Source: Cladopsammia gracilis
Lineage: Eukaryota > Cnidaria > Anthozoa > Scleractinia > Dendrophylliidae
NCBI GenBank assembly: GCA_022457155.1
Contig: JAJGOT010000220.1
Location: 293,501-357,500, forward strand
Direction: 5' to 3'
DNA: 64,000 nucleotides
Position numbers and translations under genes: made by a program. Shown here piece by piece: positions 47,404-59,200 of this stretch. The notes under the pieces are model-generated. The model did not search any database. It worked only from the letters and a program-made list of their open reading frames with translations, and had not been told where the DNA came from. Every line of letters starts with the position of its first letter. The stretch's first letter is position 1.

Positions 47404-48135
47404 AGTCGAACCCCGCTTATTACCAACACCTTGTTGTTCGAGGGATGTGTTGTTACAGACTCAAAGTTTTCTCATGTTGTCCTCAAAAACGGTGTCTGCG
47501 ATTTCTCGAATGTGGTTTACTTTTTTGGCACATCTGTCTACAAAAAAAAAAATCCCCTCCTCCAGAAAATGTATATAAAGTTGTTGGGGCTTTTTCGTAA
47601 CGCGAGAGCGTAAAAACTACAGACTTTTGTCTAATCATTGAATTATTTACTGTCTTGGTGGGGTTTGATGTGGTAATTTATCGTGCTTTTCCTTAAAAAA
47701 CAAGGCTCGTCCCCGGTGTAATATCTCACAGCTGACATCACAATAGCAAAACAATACTGATGATGCAATCCAAAATCTAAATAAGAATAGGATGAACAAG
47801 AGAAAATCATAAATTATATTACACCGGGGATGACCCAAAAACAACAAAACGCTAAAATTACGTCATTCATGAGAACCCACTAAAACGGACATCCCAGTTT
47901 CTGTGTTTCAAAAGCAGAACACCAAAGCTGGCGGAAAAGCAAATAACAGGCTCGAGTTTCAGGGGTATTGATTTATTTATTTGTTCTTTTAACAATTTAC
48001 ACTGTATAATTGTAACTACTTTATCCCGGCAATCAATTTCGCATGCATGGACCGGGGCATGGAGCAGCTTTCCCTTTGCATGATATGTGTTGTCCTGTTT
48101 GTTTTGTTCCTTTTTGGTTAGATAATAAAAATAAT

Positions 48136-48235
48136 AATGAGAATGAGAATGAGAATGAGAATGAGAATGAGAATGAGAATGAGAATGAGAATGAGAATGA
48201 GAATGACAATGATAATGATAATGATAATGATAATG

Positions 48236-48302
<67 letters not shown>
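48136..48302. repeat. Compound microsatellite, unit C
   Basis: (GAGAAT)n(GATAAT)n(AAT)n as in unit B but with about half the GAGAAT units and a longer AAT part. Confidence 0.95.
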
Positions 48303-48304
<2 letters not shown>

Positions 48305-48327
48305 CGATCGACAGCTAAGCTCTGTAA

Positions 48328-48505
48328 GGGTGTCAGTAAAAGGCGGGGTCGGGGCCGGGGTCGGGGTGGGATTAGGTCTAGGATTAGGTATGGGATTAAG
48401 CATAGTGTTAGGATTAGGTAAAGGGATTATATTTAATCCCATACCTAATCCTAGACCTGATCCCACCCCGACCCCGGCCCCGACCCCGCGTTTTACTGAC
48501 ACCCA
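48328..48505. mobile_element. 178-bp fold-back MITE (unit C)
   Basis: Same insertion as 32578-32755, with CTCTGTAA and CTCTGCAA flanks. Its presence in B and C but not A shows that B and C share a later ancestor. Confidence 0.9.
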
Positions 48506-48712
48506 CTCTGCAACGGCCCATTAACGAGTTTCTTCTTTCCCCGGTTTAAAAGAGAGGCTCCCGATACAAGGCCTTTCATAAGTTAAAATGAGTTTCTATT
48601 CACATGCAAATAAAACTAATTTTCCTATTGAACGTTTTCTAACAGATCTTACTCTATTTTACAAATACGATTGGAAAACTGCTCTTTCTTAAATTCAACA
48701 TAGCTTTGTAGT

Positions 48713-51582
48713 CTAGAACAACAAAGTCTTTACATAATTTTGCACGTTTTCATCGCTTAGAACTCCGTTGTGGTTCACCGAGGGATACTGCTGCCATTTT
48801 ACACTGTAGGGCTGCCGCTTGTCGCACTTACTGCAGGCCTCCAAGCTGCGTAGGTCAACCGTGCCATCTCCGTCCCCATAAACCACTTGGGGTAGTGTAT
48901 CCGGGAACTCACCTTCACCAAACGTGTAACTCTTAGCCGTCTTGACACCAGTGCCGTACAAACAGTGAACGGTTACGTTTGGAGCATGCGCAGTTAGTGG
49001 ATAATTTGGAGTCCCAACAAGTTTTTGCAGTGTTGTTCCAAGCGGGAAGCCGATATCGTCAAAGAATTCATTATAGTCGCTCACAGTGTAATTGCGTTCC
49101 GGTGTTTTGGCTAAAACTTCATTCGCTGACCACAGCTCGCTGCTCGGAAGCAAAAATATGTTACTCGTGTAGGTGCGTTGATCGGCTCTGACTGTCAGCG
49201 GGTTTACAATGAAATGTGGGAAACCGGGAGTGATACCAGAGGTAAAAAGACGGATCAGAACTGCAGTGCCGCCCCAAACTCCTAGCGGACAAAGTTAAAC
49301 AAAATTAATGATTCGTAATTTGTACTTTTCCTTAGGTAATTATTTTTTAAAGGAGTTAGAAACAAATTGTTTGTGCAGTTCTAAAACCTTTTCGTTTTAT
49401 TTAAAGAGATACTAGCCGGTTTCGTGACGTGTGGCTTTGTAAGGAAAACTGCCATCTAACTGTATTATGATTTGTAAAACGTGAATAAAAACTGTCGGCC
49501 GTGGGAAAAACCAATTATGTACATGATATTCTAGTCTTTTTAATTTGCAGAATGAAATAAACCTTTTAGAAAGAGAGTAACAACGTGGTTGCGTAGATGG
49601 AAATTGATGTAAAACCTTCGATCAGCCTTCGTCAAGCTCAGAAATGACAGATAACATAGGAAACCCAAAATTAATGGTTTGATTTTGCAGGAATTAAGAC
49701 ATGCCAGTAAAATACCCCTTAAAAGTATTTGAAGAGTGTCATATTGAAAGTTTGTTATTCCATCGGAAAGGGGGAGTAGTAAAAATGGGAGGGGAAAGCG
49801 GTCCCCGGAGAAAGCTTCTTCCTGATCATCATTACTCCCCAGTGCCAGACTCCATCCTAAGAGGGGGGGAGGGAAGGGATTCGGGGGCCATCCCCCCCTC
49901 TTCCTGGATCCGGAATGCTCCTGACCTGAGAGTGTAATCCAATGTAGAATGTATTTGTCCTTCCATTCTTTCGTTTGTTTATTCAAGAAAACCAAACTGT
50001 AAGGACATCCTAAGCTGTGACTCATCAAAGTAATTCTGTTGTTGCCGTTTGATGAATAAGTTTCCTCGATTAGTTCCTTCAGGTGTGTAAAATATTCTGA
50101 CTGTGATTCTGAAAGGAGACAAAATTCAAGTTAGCTGATCTCTTTTAATTCTTTTCAGTCCCGATAGAGAGGGAGGTAAGGGGATAGAAAGAAAAGAATA
50201 ACTTACCGGGCCTTACACCACAGTATCCCACAAGGCCCCAAGTCCCAAGAGGAGGGGAAGGCAAGGATGGAAGACGGGAGGAGGAGAGAGAAGAACTTAC
50301 CGGGCCCGTATCTGATGTCATACGGAGGGATCTGCCCGAAAAGTCACACCTCTTTCGTATCCCCATGAGGTCCGAAGTCTCAAGTGGAGGGGAAAGGTGG
50401 GAGACGGGAGGAGGAGGAGGATCTTACCAGGCCCGCGTCTGAAGTCATACGGAGCTGCTCTGACAGTCACACCTCGTTCGTATCCCCATGATGCCAAAGC
50501 TTCCACCATTGGTGCAAAATATTCTACCAAATTATCAGAATCCAGGTGCTCTATTGTATCAGTGTCTCCAAATCCGGGAACTCTCGTTTCCACACCGGGA
50601 GAATTCTTGATTGTCTGTGTACTTTCGTCGTACACAAGTCTGTGAGGTTCGTTGAAAACGAAAAACATGTTTAAATACTGTTGAAACTGAATTTTGTATC
50701 TTAGCGAGCTAGAATGCTTCAAATCGTTTGAATAGAAACTTGCCTTATACTCTAATCACCATGAAACGAGTATAAAATATTTTGTAATAAATCTTCATTA
50801 AACATAACACACAGTTCCAGGGGCGAGCATCTCGTTTATTGATGTCCGCGAGCACAAAGAGGTTACAACATCACAAAATGTACACATTCCTATAGATCAC
50901 ATCAAAGTTTGCACAAAAAAGAAAAAAGCACTACAAGAAAAGCTTCCGAACAGTTTCAGCGTAACTTACAATGCACCAGGATTGCGTAACCACTGCATGA
51001 TTACATTCCATTTAAAGATGTACATAGTTCTACAGGTTGCATCAAAATTTACAGACAAAAGTAAAATAAGAAGCAAGTATAAAGAGATGCCTTCGAATGG
51101 TTTCTGCATAACTTACAATCTCTTAAATAGCCAAGCTAATCCCACCGGAATTCTAAACAACTTGAATCACTTGAACACTTCATCCTATACATACTGCACA
51201 TTCCTTGGATGTACACCACATGCTACATACTTTATAGTTATAAACATGCCGAAACATTACAAAATACAATTTTCCTCTCCGACGCATTCTAAACTGTCTC
51301 CGTACTTTCGCAAAAGCTCTTCCGAGATTCCAAATATAATTTCTGTATATAACAGAAAATGGACGAAGGATTCTCTCACGAAGATCATCCGTAGCAAAAA
51401 AAATGAAAAACATTCCGTTACCCACCTCATGTTATCTGTTAAGCAGTTGATGGCCCCTGGTAAAATGGAGGATAACTTGAGCCACAATGAGAAGTACTCT
51501 GAAGTTTTTTGGCTGCAATACCAGTGGAGAACTTTGGGTTTGTTGAGATTCGCTTGCAGTTGGCTTCCCCCTGTACCGGGTA
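48713..51582 (-). CDS. PLA2G15: Lysosomal phospholipase A2 (PLA2G15/LCAT-like), copy C, exon 1 not found
   Basis: Exons 2-5, minus strand: 51426-51582, 50428-50639, 49926-50108 and 48713-49281, with the same lengths and phases as copies A and B. SHSLG, GDGDGT and VNHNG motifs are intact. Differences include ANLNKP for AKLNKP in exon 2, TQTIK in exon 3, CSKCDKRQ (Trp to Cys) and VKTLLF at the C-terminus. No signal-peptide exon or matching promoter was seen upstream to 64000; homology with A and B stops near 51800, in the CACTC minisatellite. It is either truncated, starts from an unrelated upstream exon, or continues beyond the window. Intron 2 holds a 525-bp insertion (50747-51271). May be a pseudogene despite clean exons. 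Confidence 0.85.
50206..50392 (-). repeat. Decayed tandem copies of the exon 3 end (copy C)
   Basis: Two units (about 50206-50250 and 50300-50392) as in copy B, both with a GTAAG donor; the second reads SWGYERGVTFRAD. Confidence 0.75.
50747..51271. mobile_element. 525-bp insertion specific to copy C, intron 2
   Basis: Copies A and B read TGCCTTTTCCTCTCC or close to it across this point, while copy C is split between TGCCTT and TTCCTCTCC. Inside are two or three diverged direct repeats of about 140 bp (for example CGTAACTTACAAT near 50960 and CATAACTTACAAT near 51107). No terminal repeats or ORF were seen. Confidence 0.7.
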
Positions 51583-51799
51583 CTAAAGAATGAACAATAT
51601 TATGGATAGTGCGACAATATTCTACTACTCTATTGTACTCTTCTCTACTTTGCTCCGCTCCACTACTTTCCACTCCACTGCACTCCACTTCACTTCACTT
51701 CACTCCACTCCACTCCACTTCACTTCAATCCACTCCACTCCACTCCACTCCAGCTCTACTCCACTCCACTCCACTCCACTTCACTTCAAACGGTGTACA

Positions 51800-52328
51800 T
51801 ACTAAAGGCGATCTGACTGGTGTGACATAACCCAAGACATACAAACATACATACAAACAGCACAAACCAAACTGCGCGCCTGCTAATGAGCTATTTTTTC
51901 AAAATAGCTCAAAAATAGCTCAAACAATGGACGTGTCTTGCGATAGTTTCTTGCGAGTTTAGCTTGCGCTAGTGAATGTTTCTCCGGCGAAAATAACCTT
52001 AAAACGATCAATTTTTCTTTTAATTTTCTTTTTATGTTTCGGGTATAGAGGAATAAAAACTGGATATATTTTCGTATGTCTGATTGCGAAATGTTTTATG
52101 AAATAGCTACGTTATGCTTTACTGGAATCTCAGTAGGAATTCCTCTATTGATCATTTTAAGATTTGTAAAACTTATTAGTTTCACATGTAGTTAACTAAT
52201 CAATGTTAGTAGATTATTTAGTTAATTAATTAATTATTACGGTTCATTGGTTTTATTGTAGGAGGGCCATTATGAAAACTACTGGATGACCAGTAATTAA
52301 TGTACTCCGCGCTCGTTAAATAAAGTTA

Positions 52329-52369
<41 letters not shown>

Positions 52370-53505
52370 GATTCTCTCCAGTTGCCGGATGTTCCCCGTA
52401 GCTTAGAGACACAACACTTTCAGCAACAAGTGCGCAGTTCCAAGAATGGCCTATATTTTGTACACTTCCAAGGAAGTCAGGTACATCTAACTTTCCAAAC
52501 CAGGTTTTTGCACCTTTCGATAATTATGCTTCCAAGAGCACCAATCACGATAGGTAATATATATAGATAGGCCAAGCCTAACAGCGTAGCACTTTGAACA
52601 AGCTTAACTAAGGTGAAACTTAACTAAGGTGAAAGGTTGGAAGCACAAGAATTAATATTGACGAACGGACTATTTTCAATTTTAGCAATTCTCAAAAACA
52701 GTATTACCCGACCGTCTGCACAGTACTTTTAGACCGCACAAAAGTTCACAAAAACAACTTTTCTCTGTCTAGAAAAACTAGTACGACTACTTTCCGAATA
52801 AAATACAGTTTTTGTTTGTCAAAAATTGCCCGAGAAACTGATTTGGAAATCAAAATTGCAAAAATACACAAACATATTTGCATAAGGCGACGGGAGTGAA
52901 GACAGAAAATCTAAGTCTTGTTTTGTTTACATAAAATCGCTTTTTAATCTATGTAATGAATGAACAAAGACATAAAAACGGACAACACAATCTTCTTTCG
53001 AAAAATTTTATTCAAATCTCCATTAATGTTTGTTTGAAAGCAGAACACGTACCATTTATAGCGACTTAATTTGAACGTTTCATAAACATGTCTCCAAACC
53101 TTAAGAGAAAACAAAGGAAAAGTCAATCAAAAATTGATATCAACATAAATTCCTATCGAAAGGTGTGATTTATTTTACCTTTAAAGCACTAGACTGCTTG
53201 GAAATTTGTTAAACTCCGCTTCTTCGGTTCTGAAATCCGTACTCCCCGCATTGCGGCCTACATTGATAATACAGTATGAAGTTCCTCGAAGCAAGATTTT
53301 ATCCTTGAAAGCTCTTCTTTTTCCACTGAAGCGGCTTGTGAGTATTCCTTTATTAGTATCCCTGTCTTGAGTAGCAAACCGCGAAAAAAATCCAGGGAAA
53401 TAACGACTTTAATGCTCCGCCTAACACTGCGAAAGATCCAACTTTTTTAAAACTCTAAAAAGTGTTTACCGAGCTGACGGCTGTGTAGCCGCGCGTGTGG
53501 CGTTG
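51800..53505. other. AT-rich spacer, no supported gene
   Basis: Contains a (TTA)n microsatellite at 52330-52369 preceded by AAATAAAGTTATA, which looks like the 3' tail of a LINE or SINE. Short frames (52382-52570, 52944-53126) resemble nothing I know. The end of homology to the phospholipase array is at its left edge. Confidence 0.7.
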
Positions 53506-53823
53506 TACGCTATGGCAAGCCGTTTGTAGCAAAATTCAATCCTAGATATATATGTTCAATCCTTTAAATAAAGGATTCAATGCAATCTTTAAATTTTATA
53601 TTTAATGCAATACCACGAATATTGATTCAATTCAATCCTTAAATTTATATGCAATCCAATACCGCATATATTGATTCAATCCAATAACACGAATATTGAT
53701 TCAATTCAATCCTTAAATTTATATGCAATCCGAAAAATATATGTTCAATCTTCCTGGGACGAGCGCGGCCATAAAGAACCAGGGAAACCTGGTCGGAAAC
53801 CTGTGCAAGTTATAGAATAAAAG

Positions 53824-54195
53824 ATGGCGGCAGCGTGGGAAGAAGAATTTGACATACAAGTTGAGTTTCCCAAGTTTCTAGGAGAAGTTGTGGATAGAAC
53901 CGAGATAATACTTGAGAACTTTGATATCGAAGCTGCAGAAATGCAGGCCGAAGTTCTTGATCAAACAATTAGCCTGCTTAGGTCGATGAAAGAGTGCTGC
54001 AACCTTGACACAAGGGACAAGGAAAATCTCGATTCCGTCACTGGGGCCTTAGTAGATGTGCTTAGTGTGCTTCGTCGCCGGACTATCACTCCGTCTACTG
54101 TCGCTGCGGATTCAGTTACGATAGATAGCCCCCAGGGCTCATTGCATTCGCCCTGGGGGCCCGGCAACTCGGGCGTTCGGGAGTTCCCAAAATAA
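53824..54195 (+). pseudogene. Truncated copy of the integrase-family ORF start (left arm)
   Basis: The first 101 residues (MAAAWEEEFDIQVEFPKFLG onward) equal those of the minus-strand ORF at 54248-54820 except for one Thr/Asn change. After the arm ends at 54128 the frame enters core sequence (SPQGSLHSPWGPGN) with no domain. It is a by-product of the inverted duplication. Confidence 0.7.
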
Positions 54196-54247
54196 GCGGT
54201 TATTCGGGCCTTTGGAGCTGGGGTCGGATCACCCACTCCCTATACTA

Positions 54248-54820
54248 CTACCAGCTATTATGTTGCATCCAGAAGCATGCACTCCCATGGTTATTTATGT
54301 AATCTTGAATGATCTGGTCGAGTCGTTCATCAGGTAAGTCGTCAAAGCCCCTCATATTCTCTAAACCATACTCTGCCACTCGTCTGTGAACTGTCCACCT
54401 CGAAACTCCGAGCATCTCTGCAATTCTTGTCCAAGTGAATCCCAGTCCTCGCAGTTCTTCTAGCATCTCAACAGGAATTTTGAGAGATGGTCTTCCGGGA
54501 TTTTTTCCTTTTTCCCTATCTATCGTAACTGAATCCGCAGCCACAGTAGACGGAGTGATATTCCGGCGACGAAGCACACTAAGCACATCTACTAAGGCCC
54601 CAGTGACGGAATCGAGATTTTCCTTGTCCCTTGTGTCAAGGTTGCAGCACTCTTTCATCGACCTAAGCAGGCTAATTGTTTGATCAAGAACTTCGGCCTG
54701 CATTTCTGCAGCTTCGATATCAAAGTTCTCAAGTATTATCTCGGTTCTATCCACAACTTCTCCTAGAAACTTGGGAAACTCAACTTGTATGTCAAATTCT
54801 TCTTCCCACGCTGCCGCCAT
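54248..54820 (-). CDS. Integrase-type transposase N-terminal fragment with HTH
   Basis: 190 codons from a clear ATG. Residues 1-100 are acidic and helical. Then follow a basic GKNPGRPS linker and a helix-turn-helix (LGFTWTRIAEMLGVSRWTVH, about residues 126-145) of the kind seen at the front of rve/DDE integrase-like proteins that are abundant in invertebrate and fish genomes. The catalytic integrase core should follow but is absent: the frame ends soon after YINNHGSACF. So it may bind DNA but cannot cut. Whether it is expressed is unknown. Confidence 0.6.
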   Translation of the reverse strand: MAAAWEEEFDIQVEFPKFLGEVVDRTEIILENFDIEAAEMQAEVLDQTISLLRSMKECCNLDTRDKENLDSVTGALVDVLSVLRRRNITPSTVAADSVTIDREKGKNPGRPSLKIPVEMLEELRGLGFTWTRIAEMLGVSRWTVHRRVAEYGLENMRGFDDLPDERLDQIIQDYINNHGSACFWMQHNSW

Positions 54821-55260
54821 CTTTTATTCTATAACTTGCACAGGTTTCCGACCAGGTTTCCCTGGTTCTTTATGGCCGCGCTCGTCCCAGGAAGATTGAA
54901 CATATATTTTTCGGATTGCATATAAATTTAAGGATTGAATTGAATCAATATTCGTGTTATTGGATTGAATCAATATATGCGGTATTGGATTGCATATAAA
55001 TTTAAGGATTGAATTGAATCAATATTCGTGGTATTGCATTAAATATAAAATTTGAAGATTGCATTGAATCCTTTATTTAAAGGATTGAACATATATATCT
55101 AGGATTGAATTTTGCTACAAACGGCTTGCCATAGTACGCGCATGTTTTGCGACGTCATACGCGCCCGCGAGTAAGCTAGCCTTGCGCGACACACATGTTG
55201 CAGACACGCGCCCGCGAAACATTCCGCTAGTCATGACCATGAAAAATGCGGGCATCGGTT

Positions 55261-55764
55261 CTATGAGTATGGGGCTGCGCAGCCTGGCCTTCGGCCAGGC
55301 CAGTGCTCCGCTATTATTGTGACTTTCGAGGCTCCATGAATCCTTATAATTTCCAATGCTAGTTCCTGGTACTTTTCAACCTTCTCCTCCTCAGTCCTGG
55401 TGATATTCTGGTCCGCTGGCACAGCTATATCAATAAGTGTCCATTTCTGTGTATCTTTATGCACTAGGGTTATATCTGGCCGATTATGCTTCAGCACTTT
55501 GTCTGTGTAGATAGTCATGTCCCAGGTAATCTTCACTTCTCTATTCTCTGCGATCGGCAAGGGTTGATGGTCATACCACTTGTCAGTACACTCTATCCCA
55601 TACTTCCTACTCATCTCCCAGTGTACCCCTAGGGCTACCTTGTCATGACGCTTCTTATACTCTCTCTGGTTAAGATTCTTGTATCCACTGACAGTGTGTC
55701 GTACTGTTTCAGTGGCATCCCCACACAGTCTACACAGTGGTGTCTCTGACGTCTTATCTATGCT
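55261..55764 (-). pseudogene. LINE ORF C-terminal part: zinc knuckle and restriction-like endonuclease
   Basis: Reads SIDKTSETPLCRLCGDATET, then VRHTVSG, REYKKRHDKVALGVHWEMS, KWYDHQP, ITWDMTIYTDK, NRPDITLVHKDTQKWTLIDI and AVPADQNI. The CxxC-H knuckle has lost its last Cys (Tyr instead). RPD plus the following LID matches restriction-like endonuclease domains of site-specific-type LINEs (R2/R4/NeSL group, family knowledge). It begins exactly where the LINE fragment at 62804-64000 stops, and lies on the same strand. The 3' end decays into unrelated sequence after KVTII. Confidence 0.8.
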
Positions 55765-55823
55765 TTAATGCACCTTTTCATTGTTTTGAACAGGTTATTA
55801 TTTGTAATAATCTGCATACATGC

Positions 55824-55950
55824 TCACTGAAATGGAACAGTAGGTTATTATTGTGATCAGTGAGGTGGAACAGGAGGTTATTATTTTTAATAATAACCTC
55901 CTGTTCCACCTCACTGATCACAATAATAACCTACTGCTCCACCTCAGTGA
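55824..55950. repeat. 127-bp near-perfect fold-back
   Basis: Arms of about 62 bp (TCACTGA ... TCAGTGA) share GAGGTGGAACAGGAGGTTAT and GTTATTATTGTGATCAGTGA with their inverses, with almost no loop. Each arm is itself built of two related halves. Confidence 0.85.
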
Positions 55951-56262
55951 TTTTCTAGAATCTTATCAATTTAGCACATCAGCATAATTTATGAAAAATC
56001 CCAACATGGATAGCACTCGCAAAACCCCTGAGACATACTTTTGATGTACATGTCAACAAAATAAACAAAACATCCCTCTGGACCAACAACATACACCCTG
56101 TATCTCCAAGGGACTTATGTTTTTAGGTTTTCAACTACCTTGGTTAATAGTTTTAAATAAACCTTTACTATAGACACTATAAGGCAAATCTCAATATTTT
56201 CCATTACATTGAACGTGGAATGAAAAATTATCGACAGTGAACTTCCTATTTTTATCTAAAGC

Positions 56263-59200
56263 TAGACTATGAGCAGTCTCTCTTTCCCAGCTTAGTCCAT
56301 CGAGCGAGGAACGAAAAAACATTAGCGAATGGATAATGGCCGCGCGAAACTGGGGGCGCCCCAGTTTCGCACGGCCATTACCGTTCGCTAATGTTTCTCA
56401 TTCTCGTCCCCAGAGCCGCTTGGCCCTCTTAACCGCCGGAACCTGAGTACGAGAGCCAAGGGGCTCTGGGGACACAGGATTTGATTGGCTAGAATTTGGA
56501 CTTCCGGTTGGTTCTGCTCATGCTCAAAGTTTTTTTCAAAATGGCGGACGTGCCTTCAATATGAAGAACACGGTGCAAGAAAAGGCGGGGTTCTGGCTGT
56601 TTCATTTCAGAAGTTGGACGTTTATCTTTCGCGAGGAGTAGTTAGATGTTATCGTTAAACTTTCGGCAGTTTCCGAGTCGTGAATATGGTAACAATCATC
56701 GTGATCACATAGTTGGAGGATTTTTGGCTTATCCACTGGATCAGCTTACTTTTAAACTTGTCATCAATTTATAGCTAGTCTGGCCGATTCCGAGATTTTT
56801 GCATCCAGAAGTCAAGGTATAGATAATAATTTAAGACTACATTTCGAAATTTCTGGGCTATTGTAGGAGTCTATTTGAATGTGAAGGTGGATTTCAATCG
56901 AGTTTAATTAGAATTTAATGTGCAGAGTACTGACTGAGACAGATTTATGTGCAGGTGCTGACAATGATATGTAAATTATTTAATGTTACTTACGGCCACA
57001 TATCAATGGTGTTTTAATACACAAATCTTTGACTTCACTAATGGCATCTTTTGGACATTTCAAACTTGTCCAATATTTCCCTTTTATACAAGCTTAGCTA
57101 GACATTTTGAATTCATCTAAGACAGAACAGGAAAAAAAATAAAGAGAATTAAAATTATCTATTATGAAATGTTGAAAAATGTGTTGTGGCTTTCTGCGCA
57201 ACTCTTCAAATAAAATAACTCTTAGCATCTACATGTGACTTCTTTACTCAGGCAGAGCATTTCCACTGTTATTGCAAAGGTCAAGGGAGATCTACAAGTA
57301 TCTCAAAAGTCAAAGAAGCTTGCAAGTGAATCAATCAGTGATATATTTCACTGCTACTGAAATATGTCACTTCTTATCACTGTATTAAATTTTGCCTGCT
57401 GAAGGCCACTGTTCTCTGTTTCTGTAAACACTTTTTTTTGGGGGGGGGGGGCTTTAGATCATCTCCTCATCAGCTCAGAGGGATTAGGGTGATTTAGATA
57501 AACAAGATGTGTACAGATGCAAAAGACATGAAGACTGATTGAGCTCCAGCGTCTGTCTTCTTGGTTCCTTTGCACATGCACTTGTTTCGTTCAACAGATT
57601 CTCCCTTTCCACAAACTCCATTTGAGCCTCTGCAGAGATGACAGGCTTTTAATATAGATAACAAGATCCAACATCATCTTCAGATATTTTTAAAGAACCT
57701 TGTTAATATTTAATCCTCAAACCTCCTGTCAGTAAAAGTTTGTATATGAACTAATGCCAACATTTTACCCCAGGGGGGTACTTGGATCAACTTCCACTGC
57801 CAGGGTATATGCTGCTGGCCTCTCAGACTCCATTTTAGTATAAATCTACTAGCATTCTATCAGGAATGCTGTTCTCTTATTGGCTATGCTACTTACTATC
57901 TAACCTGTTGTAGAAAGTGAGTATGTGCGGTTGTCAGTGGTCGTTGCTATTCAATAACAACTCATCAAGTGTCACAAGATAGAAATCTCGAGCTCAATCC
58001 AATTATTAAATAGTTTATTCTGTGGCCAATTATAGACCCATATTTGTCACTTTTGTGAAAATGTAAACTTTGTGATCCAAACTTAGTCACTTTATGTTTT
58101 TAATCCCCCAAATCCATACTAAAATAAAACTACCCCTCCCCCCCTCAAAAAAAAAGAAAATTTCCAGAATTTTCTTACTCCAAAAATCCCAAAAATGTGC
58201 GACCTCATACTCCACTGAAAATGTAACCCCATTATAGTCAATCCAGTTGTGAAAATACGACCCCATCCGGCAGAAGGGAAGTACTCCCCTCCCCCAGGCA
58301 ACCTACCAGGAACTGGAAATCATCTATCTGTTCTTGTGCTACATGAGGTGGCACTGTCATAATGATTTCAGAGGCGGATCCAGGATTTTTTTATTGGGGC
58401 AGGCTATGGGTATTTGCCTAAGTCAACAAAATTTTTATTGTTGCAATTAAAAAGAAAACTGTTAAAACTGACGGTCTAAAGGAATTCCCCCCCCCTGTAT
58501 TCGCCCCTGGATTTTAAAACAAATATTAAAGAGGCAAATGTTTCAGACTGAACTTGCATATTTAAATTCAGATGACATCCTAGTAAAGCATGTCTTTTAT
58601 TGGTGCCAGTATGAGATTAGTAAGCCTCGTCTCCTGAATTTGGGCCAGGCATGGAGGGTATCCATGCACAACTGTGTTAGCAGTTTCACAGATAATTTGT
58701 GAATGTGGAAATACTTAGTGTGCTGGATGCATAAAGCACCATTAAAAAAGGCTGAGCTTTATTATTCTAAGAAAACAAGCAAGAGTAGTTGGTACACCAA
58801 CAACTATTTGTCCTCATTACCAAACAAGGGTATTTTACAGTGGCAGATCCAGGGGGAGGGTCGGGGGAGTCTGGACCCCCCTCCCCTACCAAACTTGTGT
58901 CTCCCATATGGTTCTTAAAAATAACATAATAAAATTGTTTTATATCTAGTTGTTTCACTTCCACCAATTGACTGATTGTCAAGTTTTGACTTAACAAATG
59001 CTTCTCAAGTCTCAGGAATGCTGGAAGTGGCGTTTTAGAGGGTAAAATCGGAAAAGTTTTCCGGGGGGCATGCACCCAAACCCCCCTTTCAGAAATTCCC
59101 GGATCCACCCCTGTTTTAAACTATTTCCCCCAAAACACATACATGTATGGCCCACATAGACAGTTTCTGTAGCAGAAAGCAAGTTGGCAGATAGCTGCAC

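Larger units (their letters stand above)
53510..55134. mobile_element. 1625-bp fold-back transposon with 619-bp arms, TACG TSD
   Basis: Ends CTATGGCAAGCCGT and ACGGCTTGCCATAG open arms 53510-54128 and 54516-55134, equal in length and nearly identical, around a 387-bp unique core. TACG flanks both sides (53506-53509, 55135-55138). Each arm holds ATTGAATCAATATT-type repeats, then a start codon and about 101 codons of one protein. The core has a strong hairpin (GCCCCCAGGGC 54128-54138, GCCCTGGGGGC 54150-54160). Only the minus-strand copy continues into an HTH domain. Confidence 0.85.

Noticed and set aside
50982..51593. 203-codon plus-strand frame
   Set aside because: Its first half is the copy C insertion and its second half is antisense to phospholipase exon 2; it exists only in this copy.
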